Positions 24,715-37,130 of a stretch of 64,000 bases of DNA are shown in pieces. This DNA comes from Anarhynchus alexandrinus (Eukaryota > Chordata > Aves > Charadriiformes > Charadriidae), in NCBI GenBank assembly GCA_008711295.1, contig VUYV01000035.1, positions 5,734,397 to 5,798,396 of the forward strand. Direction: 5' to 3'. The position numbers and the translations under genes are program-made. The notes beneath the pieces were generated by a model. It made no database searches and was not told where the DNA came from. It worked only from the letters and a program-made list of their open reading frames with translations. Every line of letters begins with the position of its first letter. Position 1 is the first letter of the stretch.

Positions 24715-24815
24715 GAATAGGGAGATGAAATGGTTTTCTTAAGGTCACACACTGAGTTTGTGGCCAGAGCTGAGTGCAGATCCCTGGAGTCCCACCCAGG
24801 CCTTTTATCAGCATG
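24715..24815 (-). mobile_element. MIR/L2-type remnant
   Basis: The order 'gagatgaaatgg', 'aaggtcacacactgag', 'tggccagagctgag', 'tccctggagtccca' parallels the reverse complement of the MIR core, where a tract of aaggtcacacagctagtaagtggcagagc type is typical. The copy is short and diverged and no terminal repeats are visible. Confidence 0.55.
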
Positions 24816-27800
24816 ATGGCTCTTCCTTTCCTGCTCTCCCAGGCTGTCAGTCTCATTTGTCCTATAGAAATATTGAGATAGTTCTGGCAGATGCATTACC
24901 TAAAGACGAAAATGCCTGAAATTATCCTTTCTTCACTCCAAGGAGTGCCAGGGGAAATCTACATTTCTACATAGTAACTATGTTAGCTACTTAATTTCCA
25001 AGGGAAGCAGATAGCAGGAAGATATTAGTGTGGGAATGAGCAAGTAAATAAAATAATATTTCTCCCCAATAAACCTCAGTTCTCTGGGAATCATTTTAAA
25101 AGTCTACAATGTTAAATTACAAAGAAGTCTGCCAGAACAGGTACTGTACAGGTACTGCCAGACTGTACTTAAGGGAGAAGCAATTGTCCTAGAAAACTTT
25201 ACGTACTGTGGTTACAGGGCTGGAAACAAGAATTCAGCCAATATAGGGGGATCTCTGGGTAACAGCATCTCCACCAAGGACTTCAGGACAAACTCTGGTA
25301 CTTCTTAGCATTTGGTAACTACACAGTAAGGGCTAGATTATGAGTTTTTGACTTTTTTGGCTTAGCACCTCCTCACACAAGTAGTTCCAGTGTCTTCAAG
25401 AGGCCAGGAAGGGCTGAAAAACCTGACTCTAAAATCCAGTTGAATGATGTTGAAATTTAATGTTAATAGACATAAACCATCTCCCTTTCTCCAAGAACAC
25501 TTAGGTTGATACCCAGTGTTCAGTAGTAGTGGAAATTAGAACAACACTATGTTTTCAGCAGAGTTGGTCCGTGTTCACGAGACTTCTTGGCTTCACAGGG
25601 ATGGGCAAGGCTGTGTGAGGAGTGTCACGTTTGATTTAAATGAATAATGACCAAGAAGAGGCTGGTGGGTAGGGAATGGCAGAGATGGGATGGTGGCTAT
25701 TGTAGGGTCACAGATAAAGGAAAATTTGGGTGCATTTTTGTTTAGCAGCAGTTCAATTGTGTTTGAGACAGAGGTGTGCAGGACAACTGCTGGGTGAACA
25801 TGACTCGATGGAGTGTTATTTTCCAAGTAGAATGCATAGAGAAGGAAAATTTATCTTGCACTTTCCAGTGTCCCCATTTCATAAATATGATACATTAATA
25901 TTCATTATACCACATGCATTATCATTTTGGAAGGAGATTACTGGGGATTCTCTCTTTTCTCTCCATCATATTTTCCAATTAGGATCCCCTCCTTTGCAAA
26001 TAATAAGCTTTTTGTTGCCAGAGGCTTTGCAGCAAAGTTCCAGTCAGGGCTTTGGAGCTCTGCTCAGCCTCCATTTAAGAAAGAAGTGCAAATTGAAGAA
26101 CAATTATATTTTTAATGATAGGTTAATCTTCCTGTACTAAATATGATTAGAGAATTGCCTGGTTAGTGTCGGAGAATACAAGAGCTGTTAGGAGTTGTTT
26201 CCAAAAAACTCCAGGGGTATGGGTAAGGAAGAATCTTTACAAATGCACTGCTGAGTCAACAGGGGTTGATGAGACAAACTGACAGAGACTTTGGGGTTCT
26301 TGGAGGACTGGCAAGACGATAAAAGAAGAGTGGAGCAGCAAAGAAAAAGTGGTAGCCTGAGTCCTTGTTCCCCACATCATGAGCAACTCTTTTGGCTCTG
26401 TGGTTTGCTCACATGAACAAAAGGATTCAAGGCTGTTCTTATTTAGCACTAACAAGAAAAGTGGTTGGGGATGGGTTTGATGTACACTGCTGACCTGTGC
26501 CAGGCAGGGGAAGACCAGGACATCAATTTCTGTGTGTTGCCTCAGGTTTCTCCTGAAGTCCTTCCCTTAGGCTCCTTTGTGCAGAAAAGGCAGACCCAAG
26601 CACTGTCCTTCTTCAAAGAGTGAAGAAATGGTGGGGAAAAATTCAATGAAGACTCTTGGATGCTTAAATGTGAGAAGTCTGGACACTAGATAATGCTTGA
26701 GACAAACACTGAGTGCCCATCTAAGGCCACTGTGTGGCTACATATGCAGCCAGCAGTGCATCATGCTTCTGGAGAGTGCATTCCAAGCAAAGGAAAAGAG
26801 GAAAGAATGGGAATGCTACTCAAAAATGCACAGGAATGCCAGCAAACCTTCCTGGTCTGCCACCGTATCGCCTCTCTGTCCAATCACCATGAAATTTTTT
26901 GCCTCATTCATGTGTAGTAGAAAGAGGTGTCTCCAGGTGAACCTGCCCCATAACTTTGTGGGCAAGCAGGCCTACAGTCCTCAGCTGCTCCAACCTCATT
27001 GACTGTAATTAGCTGGGCTGTAGATTTCACCATAAATTTGTAAAGAAATAAAAAACAACAACAAAGTCCCACAAAAAAAAAAAAACCAAACCAAAACACA
27101 AGAAATACAAATTTACAGTCAGCCCTTTGAGAGGCTAACTATTCCCCGCACGCGCATACACATGCTAGTAAAACAGCCCTTTAAAGTTGTTGGTGTTGTC
27201 AGTTACAAGAGCAGCATTTCACATTTAATGGTTGTTTTTGGTCAGAGCTGTTACTTTTCATTGTTTGCTAGATTTGTTCCTTAAATTTGCTTGGCTCTGT
27301 GCCATGCAGTTCCTCTAGTTTTGCTTTATATTGTGCTTGGGGTTGAAGGATTTTTATTTTTTTTTATTTTTTCCCCTTTGAAGACACATTATGAAATAAT
27401 TTTCATTTTTCTTGCCTAGTGCATTGTCTTGTCATGTCTGATATTTATCTGTAGGGCACAGATGTCCCCTTACAAGCCCTCTAAAAGTGCCAACTTGTTC
27501 TCGGTCTTCTCCTAGTGTAAAGTTGCCAATTGTAGAAGTCACAAGGATCCCTAAGAAAGTTGTTTGGTTAATTAGGTTGGGCAGAAGAAAAAATAGTACC
27601 TGGTCTGTCAATGCTGTAGCTCTTATAGAGGTCTAGGGGAAAAGCAGAGTAAAGAGACACAAAGAAGATGACTCAAGTAAGTTCTTTGCCTCTACTTATT
27701 TTCCATTATAATAGGCTGGATTAGCTGTTCAATTAAAACAAACGTAAAGCAAGGAAATCTTGCTGTGCATCTTGACCTTTTGTATAAACCAGCACTCATT

Positions 27801-28199
27801 CCTGTGAATTGCCAGGTCTGTTTTAACCAAAAATGCAGGCAGTGAGAAGTTTTCACAAATGTTTGCCAAAGACCCTGGGCAATTCAGAAATTGTGACCAG
27901 TCATTGAAGCCACATGGTCCTGTTGTCCCCCGGGTCCTTATTCCTGATGGGGGTGATCAAAGTCTTTATGGCAAGATTTTAAAGGTAGGGCATGATGATC
28001 TACTCGTTAGGGTTCATTTCCAGATGAGAACATGCAAAACATGTTTCCATGAAGGCCCCCAGCAGATTGCAGTGGGCACTCAGTGACCTGACCCTGCAAA
28101 CACTGAGGCCACAAGCTTTACCTTCCCCTATATTGTCTTTCCTCTACCTACCCAGATATTTCCTCAGCTAAACAATATTGATCTACAGGTTTTTTAGTT
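24816..28199. other. Intergenic DNA, no gene seen
   Basis: No recognisable gene. A tandem 10-base word ACAGGTACTG (11-base offset) lies just upstream of a TAC-rich stretch at 25137-25157. An A-rich low-complexity tract with CCAAACCAAA occupies about 27043-27100, and a T-rich tract lies near 27350-27375. Confidence 0.6.
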
Positions 28200-28460
28200 C
28201 AATTTCCACTCCTATTACATGTTTCTTGGCATGTTTATAGTGCTTCTAATTAATTATTTGTAATTGCCTGTGTTTTTCCCCCCTTTTCTGTGCCTTTGTT
28301 TCTTGTTTCTCTCCCAGCCTTGGTAACAAGATGTTGCATCTCTTGAGGCTACGAGGGTAAAAGCCTATTAATAAATAATTAAGCGGTGAGGCTCCGGCAG
28401 TGTGGAGTCATGTCTTGCCATCACATGGCTGTAGTCTCCATGGCGACTCACCGGTGTGCA
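28200..28460. promoter_or_regulatory. Candidate conserved non-coding element
   Basis: Unique sequence with homeodomain-type words (TAATTAATTATT near 28248, AATAAATAATTAAG near 28370) and a partly palindromic X-box-like GTCTCCATGGCGAC at 28434-28447. The mix of AT-rich motifs and a CpG-containing block without repeats resembles vertebrate enhancers. This is judged by eye only; no alignment was possible. Confidence 0.3.
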
Positions 28461-31400
28461 CTGAAATGATCTCTTTGGGAGGAGGCAAGAGGAGGTTATA
28501 CAGGGCAAAAGTGTGTGAAGTTAAATTATATTTTAAAAAATTAAAGGCGCCGTTACACTGGCTACTTCCCTAAATAATCTGGAAAGATGGAAACCTATTA
28601 GACCCACTTCACCAGCTTCCCTCACTTCTGTCTACCACTGCCCTGCATTCTTCTTTTGATCCAGACCCTCCAGCACTGAGGCTTTTCCACCCTGTAGAGG
28701 ATCCTTTCTACCAAGCAGCATTTTTCCTGTACCCGGTGCCCTTCTGACCTTCCCAATCCACAGCAATCCTGCTGCCGAACAGTGCAGCCCCAGTCCCGAT
28801 GATGAGAGTGACTGATCTCTGAGGACAGAGAGCATTGGATAGTTTGTCATGTGTTGCCAAATTAAATCTTAAGGCCTGGAGTCCAAAGGTTCCCACTTCT
28901 CTGCTCCTCTGTGTTCTCATTTCCTACCACAATAGCATGTGACCTTTCCCCTGGAGTCACTCTGCAACCTATGTTTGTGCAAAATTCACACCTGCTCCTC
29001 ATTAGAGCCAGATTTTGAGAAGCTTTCACTGTGCTTTTCTCCTTTTCTGGCAATACTCGGAGGCAGTTTCATGTGCTGGCACATGAAGTAGCCCTTCTAT
29101 TTTTTCCCATTGCATAATCCACCTCTAAGTATAGCAAAGACATTTCTTGCCCATTCAGAGCAGTAGTTTTGAAATGAAAAGCAGTTAGCTCAGCAGTTCC
29201 AGCATCTGTAAAAGTATGTCCTTGTGTGGCAGTGTGATCTGAAATCCCCTTAGCTTGTTATCAGCTTTCCATCTGTGTTAGCAGCTACACGATTCACAAG
29301 CATCCTGATCGATGTATTTCAGCCAATATCATTTTCCCAAACCCCCACCTCTCCAATAACGTTTCATGGGAACATGAGAAATATTAAGCTCCTTGTAATG
29401 CCAAGGATGTAAATCACACTAATTGTCTCCCAGATTTCAAAAACATCCTGGGCTTTCATTTCCTCTGCAAACTTCTGGAGCATTCACATCAACTTTTGGC
29501 AGGTAAATGGTGGAGGGCCCAAACCATCCATCATGTAAAACTGCATTGAAAACACATCAAGTCAGGAGTCGTGACAGGTAGATAAGTCTCTGCTCGGAGG
29601 GAATGAAGGTTTTGACATCACAGCTCCCTTCTCGCAGGAGGACGTGATGTGTAAGCCCAGAAGCCTTGCTCTTCCCACCTGCTGCCAGGGACCACCGTTT
29701 GCTGGCTGCTCGGTGTCTACAGCCCCACATGGAAGCAACACCTGGTGATAAGATTATTAACTTCAAGTTACTATCAGTTTTCTTTAAGCTTCTGGGACAG
29801 GATCTGCTTGACAAAGGGTGGTTCTGGACTTGCAGAACTGAAATCTGCTGCAAATTGGGTCTTCATGAAGCATACAGCCCCAAGTTCAGCCTGGGAATGG
29901 GTCCATTCCTCTTTGTTATCACCAAATTTCTGGGAAAGACTGTGAAATAGAAAAATCTCTCCCATCCCTCTGTTTTCCCCCCATTTCTTTTGTAGCAGAA
30001 TCTAAAAAGGAGGTGAAAGATGGTTTGAGTGAGGTTATCAGAGGGATAAAACAATACTTCAAGGAGTTTCAGACCTGTTTTCATGTTGTTCTCCTGTAGT
30101 CAATGCATAAGTTTTCAGAAATTGTTTCCCTGCCCTTTTCACCTTCACACTTCCCAACAGACTGAGGCCAGAGCAGAAGAGAAAAGTGGATTAATAATTT
30201 TTTTTCTTCAGCAATCTGGCATCCTGTCTTTGCTTCCACACTTTTGATATTTACCAGCACCAGTGGAGAAAAAGCAAGCAATCTGAAATTCAGGGCTTAT
30301 TAGGTAAAACAAAGAATAACTATGTCAGTTATACTGATTCTGAGGATAAATGTTTGCCGCCTTTTTTTTTAAGACTGCCTGTGGATTCTAACACTGACTT
30401 GGGATTTAAAATAGTGCATCTATTTTTAAGTGATGTTGGCAACCTAATTTTGACTCAATAGTTCCATGATGCTGAAGGAAAAAGAGAAAAAGAATAATTG
30501 CAAAACAAATAAGCAGAAATGGTTTCAGTGAGGTGTTTTGATCACCCGCATGAGCTGTTTTCTTGCTGCGTTGTGCGTGACTGAAAATCAGAAAGTGAAT
30601 CTGCCTATTAACGAATGGGAAGCTGACCAAGCCACTTTCATCAGACTGCGGTAAAAATAGAGAACAAGGGAAAAATACACTTAGGTGATTAGAATTATTT
30701 CCATGCTGACAAAGAGACTTCATGAACGATACAGGAAAGGCTTCCCGATGAAGGAATTAAAAAAGAAAAATTCAAATTCTTTGAATGGGAGAAAGTTAAA
30801 CAGATTCCCACGGGTGATGTCACGGAATACCAGTGAATGAATGGCCTTTGGATCTGCTCCCAGGGCAGTCCCTGAGAAGGGACTCCATCTCTCCCCTGAA
30901 CCATAATCTGGTCTCTCTGTATGTTGCCGCTTGCTTTTGGAGTAAATTTCCAAACTGCACAAGGAGTTGAATAAACAAATTACTGCCTGCGCATGTGTGT
31001 TCATTAGAAAAAAAAAAAAAACATGCTGATTACTTGGCAGGCTGGCATTTCGTAATATGACAAAGGGTTTTGAGAGATGAACAGCTACAGCAAACCCTCC
31101 GTGGAAAGCAATATCTCCACCGGTGGGAAATGCAAAGATAACAGACAATTGTGACTAAAAATGCAATTACTACAAGAAAAAAAGATTCACTTTCCTCCAT
31201 GTGCATAGAAATCATGAATAGATGTTTTCATCCTAAGCCAAGAATGCCTGAAGCTGAGTTTCATTCTGCACCTAGAACCAGTAATAATCTCTTTCACCTA
31301 TTATGCATCTCCCCCCTCAAAATGTATCCTTCTTCATCTCACCTAGGAAAGTCTTCACTTCTGGGCCATTATTTTATCAGGTGCAGAGAAATAAGATAGA

Positions 31401-34089
31401 GAAAGCGAATATTTGACTTTGAGCATTTAAAATTCCTGTTCTCTCTTCTTCTTTTCTTTCTGCCTTTCAAGATCAGATTTCTATTGCAACATGAGTGTGG
31501 ACAAGACAGAGATTTCCAAGTTTAAAACAAACCATCCTACTTTTAAACCACAAGCAAAATTTAAGAGAAGCACAAGACCACCCAGTGCAGAAAACAAGGA
31601 AGGCACATCCTGCACATTGTGGGGTGGTCGGAGCTGGTAAAACCCCACATAAACCTCAGCAAAATGCCTTCTCTGTCACACTCCATTTGCTGTTGAGTCC
31701 CTTGACCTGGCAGCTGATCACTCTTACTTTAAGTAGAGAAGCTCAATCTCCTCTAAGAGGGTAAATTTTCTGATTTTCCCAACCACGGACCAAAATATTC
31801 TCATGCAGGACCCACACACCTGGGGTAAGCTGGATGCATGGGCGCTTCAGGAGTGATGTGCAGTGATTGCTGCTCTGCTGAGCATCTCAAAAAGCGGCCG
31901 TAGAAGATAGATCCGCTTGTGATCCACATGCAGCTGAAAAGCCACACTGTGGCCGTTGTCACTTTAACCAGACAGTTTCTCCTGTGTATTACCTGTTCGA
32001 CTTCAACCTTTCATTGGTAACTCCTAGTAGCTCGAAACCCATGGACTGCGTTCAGGCTCATTTGCAGCAAATCCAAATTAACTTCTGCTTCACCCAATGT
32101 CTGTTTGCACCCGTCATTTGGAATTGCAAAAGGTATCCTTTGGAAACAAACCTGGACTGCAGAGACAATTCAAAGAAGCAGGGGGAAGAGGAGTCAAGTT
32201 TCAGGATTACATACTCATTTTGGGTTTGTGACCATGTAAAGCCCGAATATAAATCCCAAAGTTTTGCAGTCAGATCTCTGTAGATAGATTCTCTGCACCA
32301 GACACATTTTCAGGGGTTCTTGGGAAATAGCACAGGAACGAGGAGCCATCTTCATGGCCCTGGGTCTAGCATGGAAGCCTGAGGGCTCTCTTACATTATC
32401 TTTTTGCTGCAGTTCCTCCAAATTCAACATGCTGACCTCCAAATACAGCCTGCTGGCCTTCTGTCTGCAAGTCAGCATGCAACGTTGACCTCCCATGACT
32501 GTTCCATGAGTGAGGTCAGCTAAGGAACACCTCCTTAAGTTTAAGTGGATGGAGGCCCATGATTTGGCAGAAGGGACAAGGACTCAGTGCAGCACACACA
32601 TTCCTGTCACACAGAGCATTGCTCTGGCACAAGAGAGACATAGAGTGCTTCAGCGTTCCTGAAAAGCCTTTTTGTTAAGAAGAAAATGGATTAAGAATTG
32701 AAAGTATTGCTCGAATCTGTCACTGACTCAAATACAGAGAATGAAACTATTGAAAAATAAATTCTTTCTTTCACCTGAGTCTTTCAGTGTGAGGCTGAGC
32801 TCCAGCAGAGGTGAGGACCATCGGCAGTGTGTGAATCAGCTGGCGGTTGGGATCAGCTCTCCAAGGTTTCCTCAGGATGCTTTCTGGGTCAGCAATGGCC
32901 ACAGCAGAGATGATAGCGAGATGGGGGCATGGCAGGTGAATTAAAGGAAGAACCAATCTATTTTTTTAAGCTATTATATTAGCTTGGGTAGCAGGTACAG
33001 CTCAGCAAAACCCTGTGACCACACCTTTGGTGGGTTGTGAATAACAGATTATCATCATTTTACAACAGCTACAAATCATGGCTATGCCATCATATCTAGT
33101 GGGGAAACACAGCCAATTTCTGAGCAAATAACAGTCCATTGATAGGCAGCTCTCTGACTTAGGAGAGGTTTGAGAGTGTATAAAGCCTTTCAGCAAGGAA
33201 ACCGCTGTAAATCTCACCCAGGCAGGCTGAAGTATCTGAAGAAATACTTATACCTCACTGATCACCGAGCTTTAGATTTGTGATAAGACAGAAATTATTG
33301 CCATCTGATCCAATAGCCTGCGAGATATGAATCAGAGAGTCGGTGCCCTGTCCAGAGATGACAAGATGTATCAACATAACAAAAAACATCATCGGTCTGA
33401 CACCACTGTTGGCAGTCTCAGGAGAAAACAGAAGGGGTGATGCAATCCAGGCTGCTTTCTGGTTCACCCAGGGCAATGTTGAACCTTTCTGGCAAGATGA
33501 GGAAATCCCTGCTAGTGACACCCTGCTGAACTGGAGGTCTTTAATGCCAATGCAAAAATAACCTCCAAACATTATATACCTGAGTTTAGTAGCATCATCC
33601 CCATCAGATAAAAGCTTTGCAAGAAATCAGGCACAGCGCTTCTGCCTTTGGTACCATTAGCTCCACCTGGTGGGGTTGTAAAGTTTGAGTGAAGAAACTG
33701 CAATTTTACACTCTCAATAAAAAATACGGAACAGCCTTCCCAGGATGAGATCTTTAAGAATATGGCAACTTTCAGTTCACCTTCCACACCTGAAACAGTG
33801 CATGTAACTATACAAAGCAAACACAGCCGTTTCTGTTGTGTTTTGAAATAAATTGCAGTCCACACTTAAACATATTGCATCGTACTACATTTCCCTGGGG
33901 CCCCTGATGTTGTTACTATCCTGACAGACACAGCCTCCTCCCAAATTACACTTATTCTGACCTTACTCACACTGACACAGAAACAAACGCCTTTAAGACA
34001 ATGTTTTATCTCAGAGGTGCTGCACATTCGCACACGCATACATACGCACAAAATTATGTGAGCCATTTAAGTAATCCTTGCTCGGCTGT
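28461..34089. other. Intergenic DNA, no gene seen
   Basis: No recognisable gene. A 49-residue open frame at 31491-31640 lies behind a good polypyrimidine/AG acceptor-like sequence but matches nothing I know. A run of 14 A is at about 31009-31022. Longer frames (142 codons at 30720-31148 minus) look like chance. A CA/CG-alternating stretch lies at 34022-34052. Confidence 0.6.
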
Positions 34090-34350
34090 CTTTTAAAATG
34101 CCTCTTTCGTCTTTCTGTAACCAAAGGCTTTAATATTCAAATGTTCATGAGCACCAGCTTTATTAAAATTAGGGCTTGGGGAAATGCTTCGAAAAAGAGA
34201 AATGAATATTACCCAACCATTTAAAAGTTGCTAATTAATGGAGTTCTAAAGCCCAGGGAGGCCATTTGATGGAGCAGAGATTCTTCTACTAGACAGATTT
34301 GTAACTTAGCGGTTCGAGTGGCAGAGGCGGAAATAAGAGACGAGTAAAAT
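34090..34350. promoter_or_regulatory. Candidate conserved non-coding element
   Basis: Repeat-free AT-rich sequence with TTTAATATTCAAATG, TTTATTAAAATTAGG and GCTAATTAATGG (near 34231), the last a typical homeodomain site, followed by a GC-richer block with GGTTCGAGTGGCAGAGGCGG near 34311. It resembles developmental enhancers in texture. It is not a tRNA: the flanking arms do not pair. Low confidence. Confidence 0.28.
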
Positions 34351-36539
34351 AAAATGCAAGTAGTTTAAGAAGAAGAATCCTCCAGGTGTTACAAGGACTC
34401 CAGAGTTTAGTTCTGTGCCAGCAATTTGAGTTGTCTGCCTACGAGCTCTATGCATGAAGATTTTTTTTCCTGGCCCTGACACAAAACAGAGTTTGTGTCT
34501 CTTCCCTGCTGGATCTGCCCTGTGCTGGGAACAAGAAAGCGTAACCCACCTGGCGCTGAGCCAGGGCCAGCCGAGAGCGGCGGCTGCCAGCTGAGATTGT
34601 GCTGCAGGAGTCACCGGGGGATTTACTTTAAGATAAATCTAATCTCAAGGGTACATGGGCATATCCATATGCAAGTGCACAAGGAAAGAGCTTTCCTGGG
34701 AATAGCAGAGACACACTGGAATGGTCAGAGCTTTCCACGTAGGCTTTTTTAATGATTATTTCCCTTGAGTGTGTAAAATCAGGGGAACCTTGGCAGCCCC
34801 CCACTGTCATACTCCCCTAGATCCTGCCTACCATTTCTACTCTCAGCAGAATAACTGAATTAATATTTATAGCTGTATCATTAAGCATAGGTACTAGTGT
34901 CCTATTTTTTTTTTCTCTCTGTCTCCTGCTCCCCCCTCCTTTCCTGTTCTTCTCTCTGTGCACAGATATAACCCTGGGTCAAGAACTGAAAATACTCCAC
35001 AGACTAGAGGAATAGATTCTTTTGGCGGGCCTATGTACATACATATCTACTACAGCTCCGTAGTAGAAAAGACATCTGTGAAGTCTGACAGTGATTTGTA
35101 GCTGGAATTTCAGTCAGAGGATCTTTTTTACTGATGCAGTTCTTGCCAGGTCAGTTGCTGTAAAAAAGCCGTGGTGGCCTGGTGATTTGAAACCCATCAT
35201 CCAGGAAGGAAACTGAGAATGGCAAGGTAGCAAGAGAGACAGATGTTGGGAAAAACCTCCTGTCCAGGAGGTGTCTTGGGAGGAAGGAGCACTGCATCCT
35301 CGAAGCACAACTGCCTTCCTCAGCTGTTGCTGACCTGAGCAATGAATTTTAGAGGAAGAGCTTGCTGATCCTGTTCTGCTGTATTTAATCCATCACTAGG
35401 ACCTCAGAGCCCCAAGATATGCTAATGCAGCAAGTAGATGAGGGAAATTACCTGTATTCTGTTTCTTCCAGGTGAGAGCTCTGTCCTTGCCTTCCCTCCC
35501 TACTTCGTTTCTCCCATGAACCCACTTGTTGAGCCAGGCAGGTCACATCGCATGTGGCTGCCATGGTGCTGCAGAAAGCAACACCTTTGTGTGCCATTCA
35601 CCAGGAAACTTTAGAAGACAATTTATCATCCAGATATAATCCCAGCCTGGAGAAAATAATAGGAAGGAACAGGGTGAATGAGGAAATCAGCAAGGAGCCA
35701 ACCATAACCTCAACCAACTCGATGTTCACATGCTGTGCCTTCCTTGTTCTTCCATTTGCTATTCTATAAATAATACAGAGAGCAAATATCTGCCCTCGCC
35801 CTCCTAGTTCCATAATCTTCCCATTGCCAGATGGCATTTTAAGTGACCATTCCTTATTTCCCCCCAGCCCCTCTGATTTCCAGGCCTTGGGCTGAAGCTA
35901 GACAACTTCCCCCCTTCCTGGCCCTAAGTCCCAGCAGGGACAGGGACAGGGAAGAGAAGCTTTGAAAGGGTCCTGGGAAGCAGGAGCCTGGTCACAGCTT
36001 CCAGTGAGCAGAGGGCTGGTTGGGACGTAACTCTTAGAAAAATTCCCATCATTAATTCCATCCCTGGCAACTGCTGGGTGCTGCTGGCAGCATGACAAAA
36101 CCAGAAGGCAACCCAGAACGGGGACAAAGAGATATGTGGCTTTCTGAGTATACAATAAATAAAGCGTTCCTTGTCACTTCCTCTATTCAACCATTGCTCA
36201 GGGTCTCCTCTCGCATAAGTTCAACCTCCAAGGTGAGCGCTGTCCTACCATCCTGCCCTGTCTACAGCACCAGAGATGACTCCAGCCTCTGGGATCCATC
36301 CCAGCTTTCTGGGGGAAATTAGGGCAGCAACAACCACAAAGGGGCAATCTATAGCAATGTACAAATGGAGCTTAGAGGGGTCAGCCCTCCCAGCTGAGAC
36401 TGTTGCTGCCCTAATGAACTAATTTATGATTGATTTTCCAGTTTCAAGCTCTCTTTTTCTCTCTTTTTCTTTGTCATTCCCAAACCAAATACTCCTGGTT
36501 CAAAGTAAGTTCCCTACATTTTCCTAGTTGATCTTTGAA
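34351..36539. other. Intergenic DNA, no gene seen
   Basis: No recognisable gene. A locally GC-rich patch lies at about 34548-34620 and a pyrimidine tract at 34905-34955. A CTCTTTTT-type run is at 36450-36475. Frames of 60-100 codons have no known domain. Confidence 0.6.
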
Positions 36540-37130
36540 AGCCTGCAGAATGCCATTTGCTGTAGAGGGCACCCTAAACAAGTACAGGGCAAAGGCCATT
36601 TAAGTCTGTGAAAATCCGTTAATGTTTGTGAGGAGGCTGAAATCCAGGCATTTCGACAGTGCAGCTGAGGCCTCTTTCTGTAATGGGCCCCTGTTTCGAT
36701 TGACCTGAGTCTGAATTAAGGTTTAGATATTTGACCTCAGCTTGAAGATTTGAGCCTGTCCTGTGGCTCATTGTCTCCTTTCATTGGTGTTATTGAGACT
36801 GCAGACCTCATATTAGCTCAGTGCAATCTGTTTACATTACATTAATCTGCACAGGGGGTGCTGTGCCACTGCACTGCCTTTCCCTGATCAACCTTGGCGA
36901 AAGAATCCCCTTTGGCTGATGGGGCAAAAGCTTGAGATATTTGAAGCGAGAAGATCTGAGTGTTTGGATAAAACATCAGGTCATGGAGGCTTAATATATT
37001 ATTGCACATCAGCGGAGCAAACGTACCTGTCCATATATATGCTCTTTGCCTGGAGCTAATGCAAAATAATATGATGTAGCTTCACTTTGTTTCATTGTTA
37101 GCTAAGTTAAATTGCATTATTGTACCTTTG
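36540..37130. promoter_or_regulatory. Candidate enhancer-like conserved non-coding block
   Basis: About 590 bases without simple repeats or transposon signatures, dense in words used by developmental factors. These are TGTTTACA (FOX type) at 36829-36836 beside ATTACATTAAT, ATGCAAAAT (POU/octamer type) at 37059-37067, several CATTGT/CATTGG (SOX/CCAAT-like) words around 36770-36790, and TAATATATTATTGCAC near 36992. No open frame. The combination is typical of long conserved elements in gene deserts, but conservation itself could not be tested. Confidence 0.35.

Noticed and set aside
34305..34335. GGTTCGAGTGGCAG as a possible tRNA T-arm
   Set aside because: No matching acceptor, D or anticodon arms can be laid out around it.
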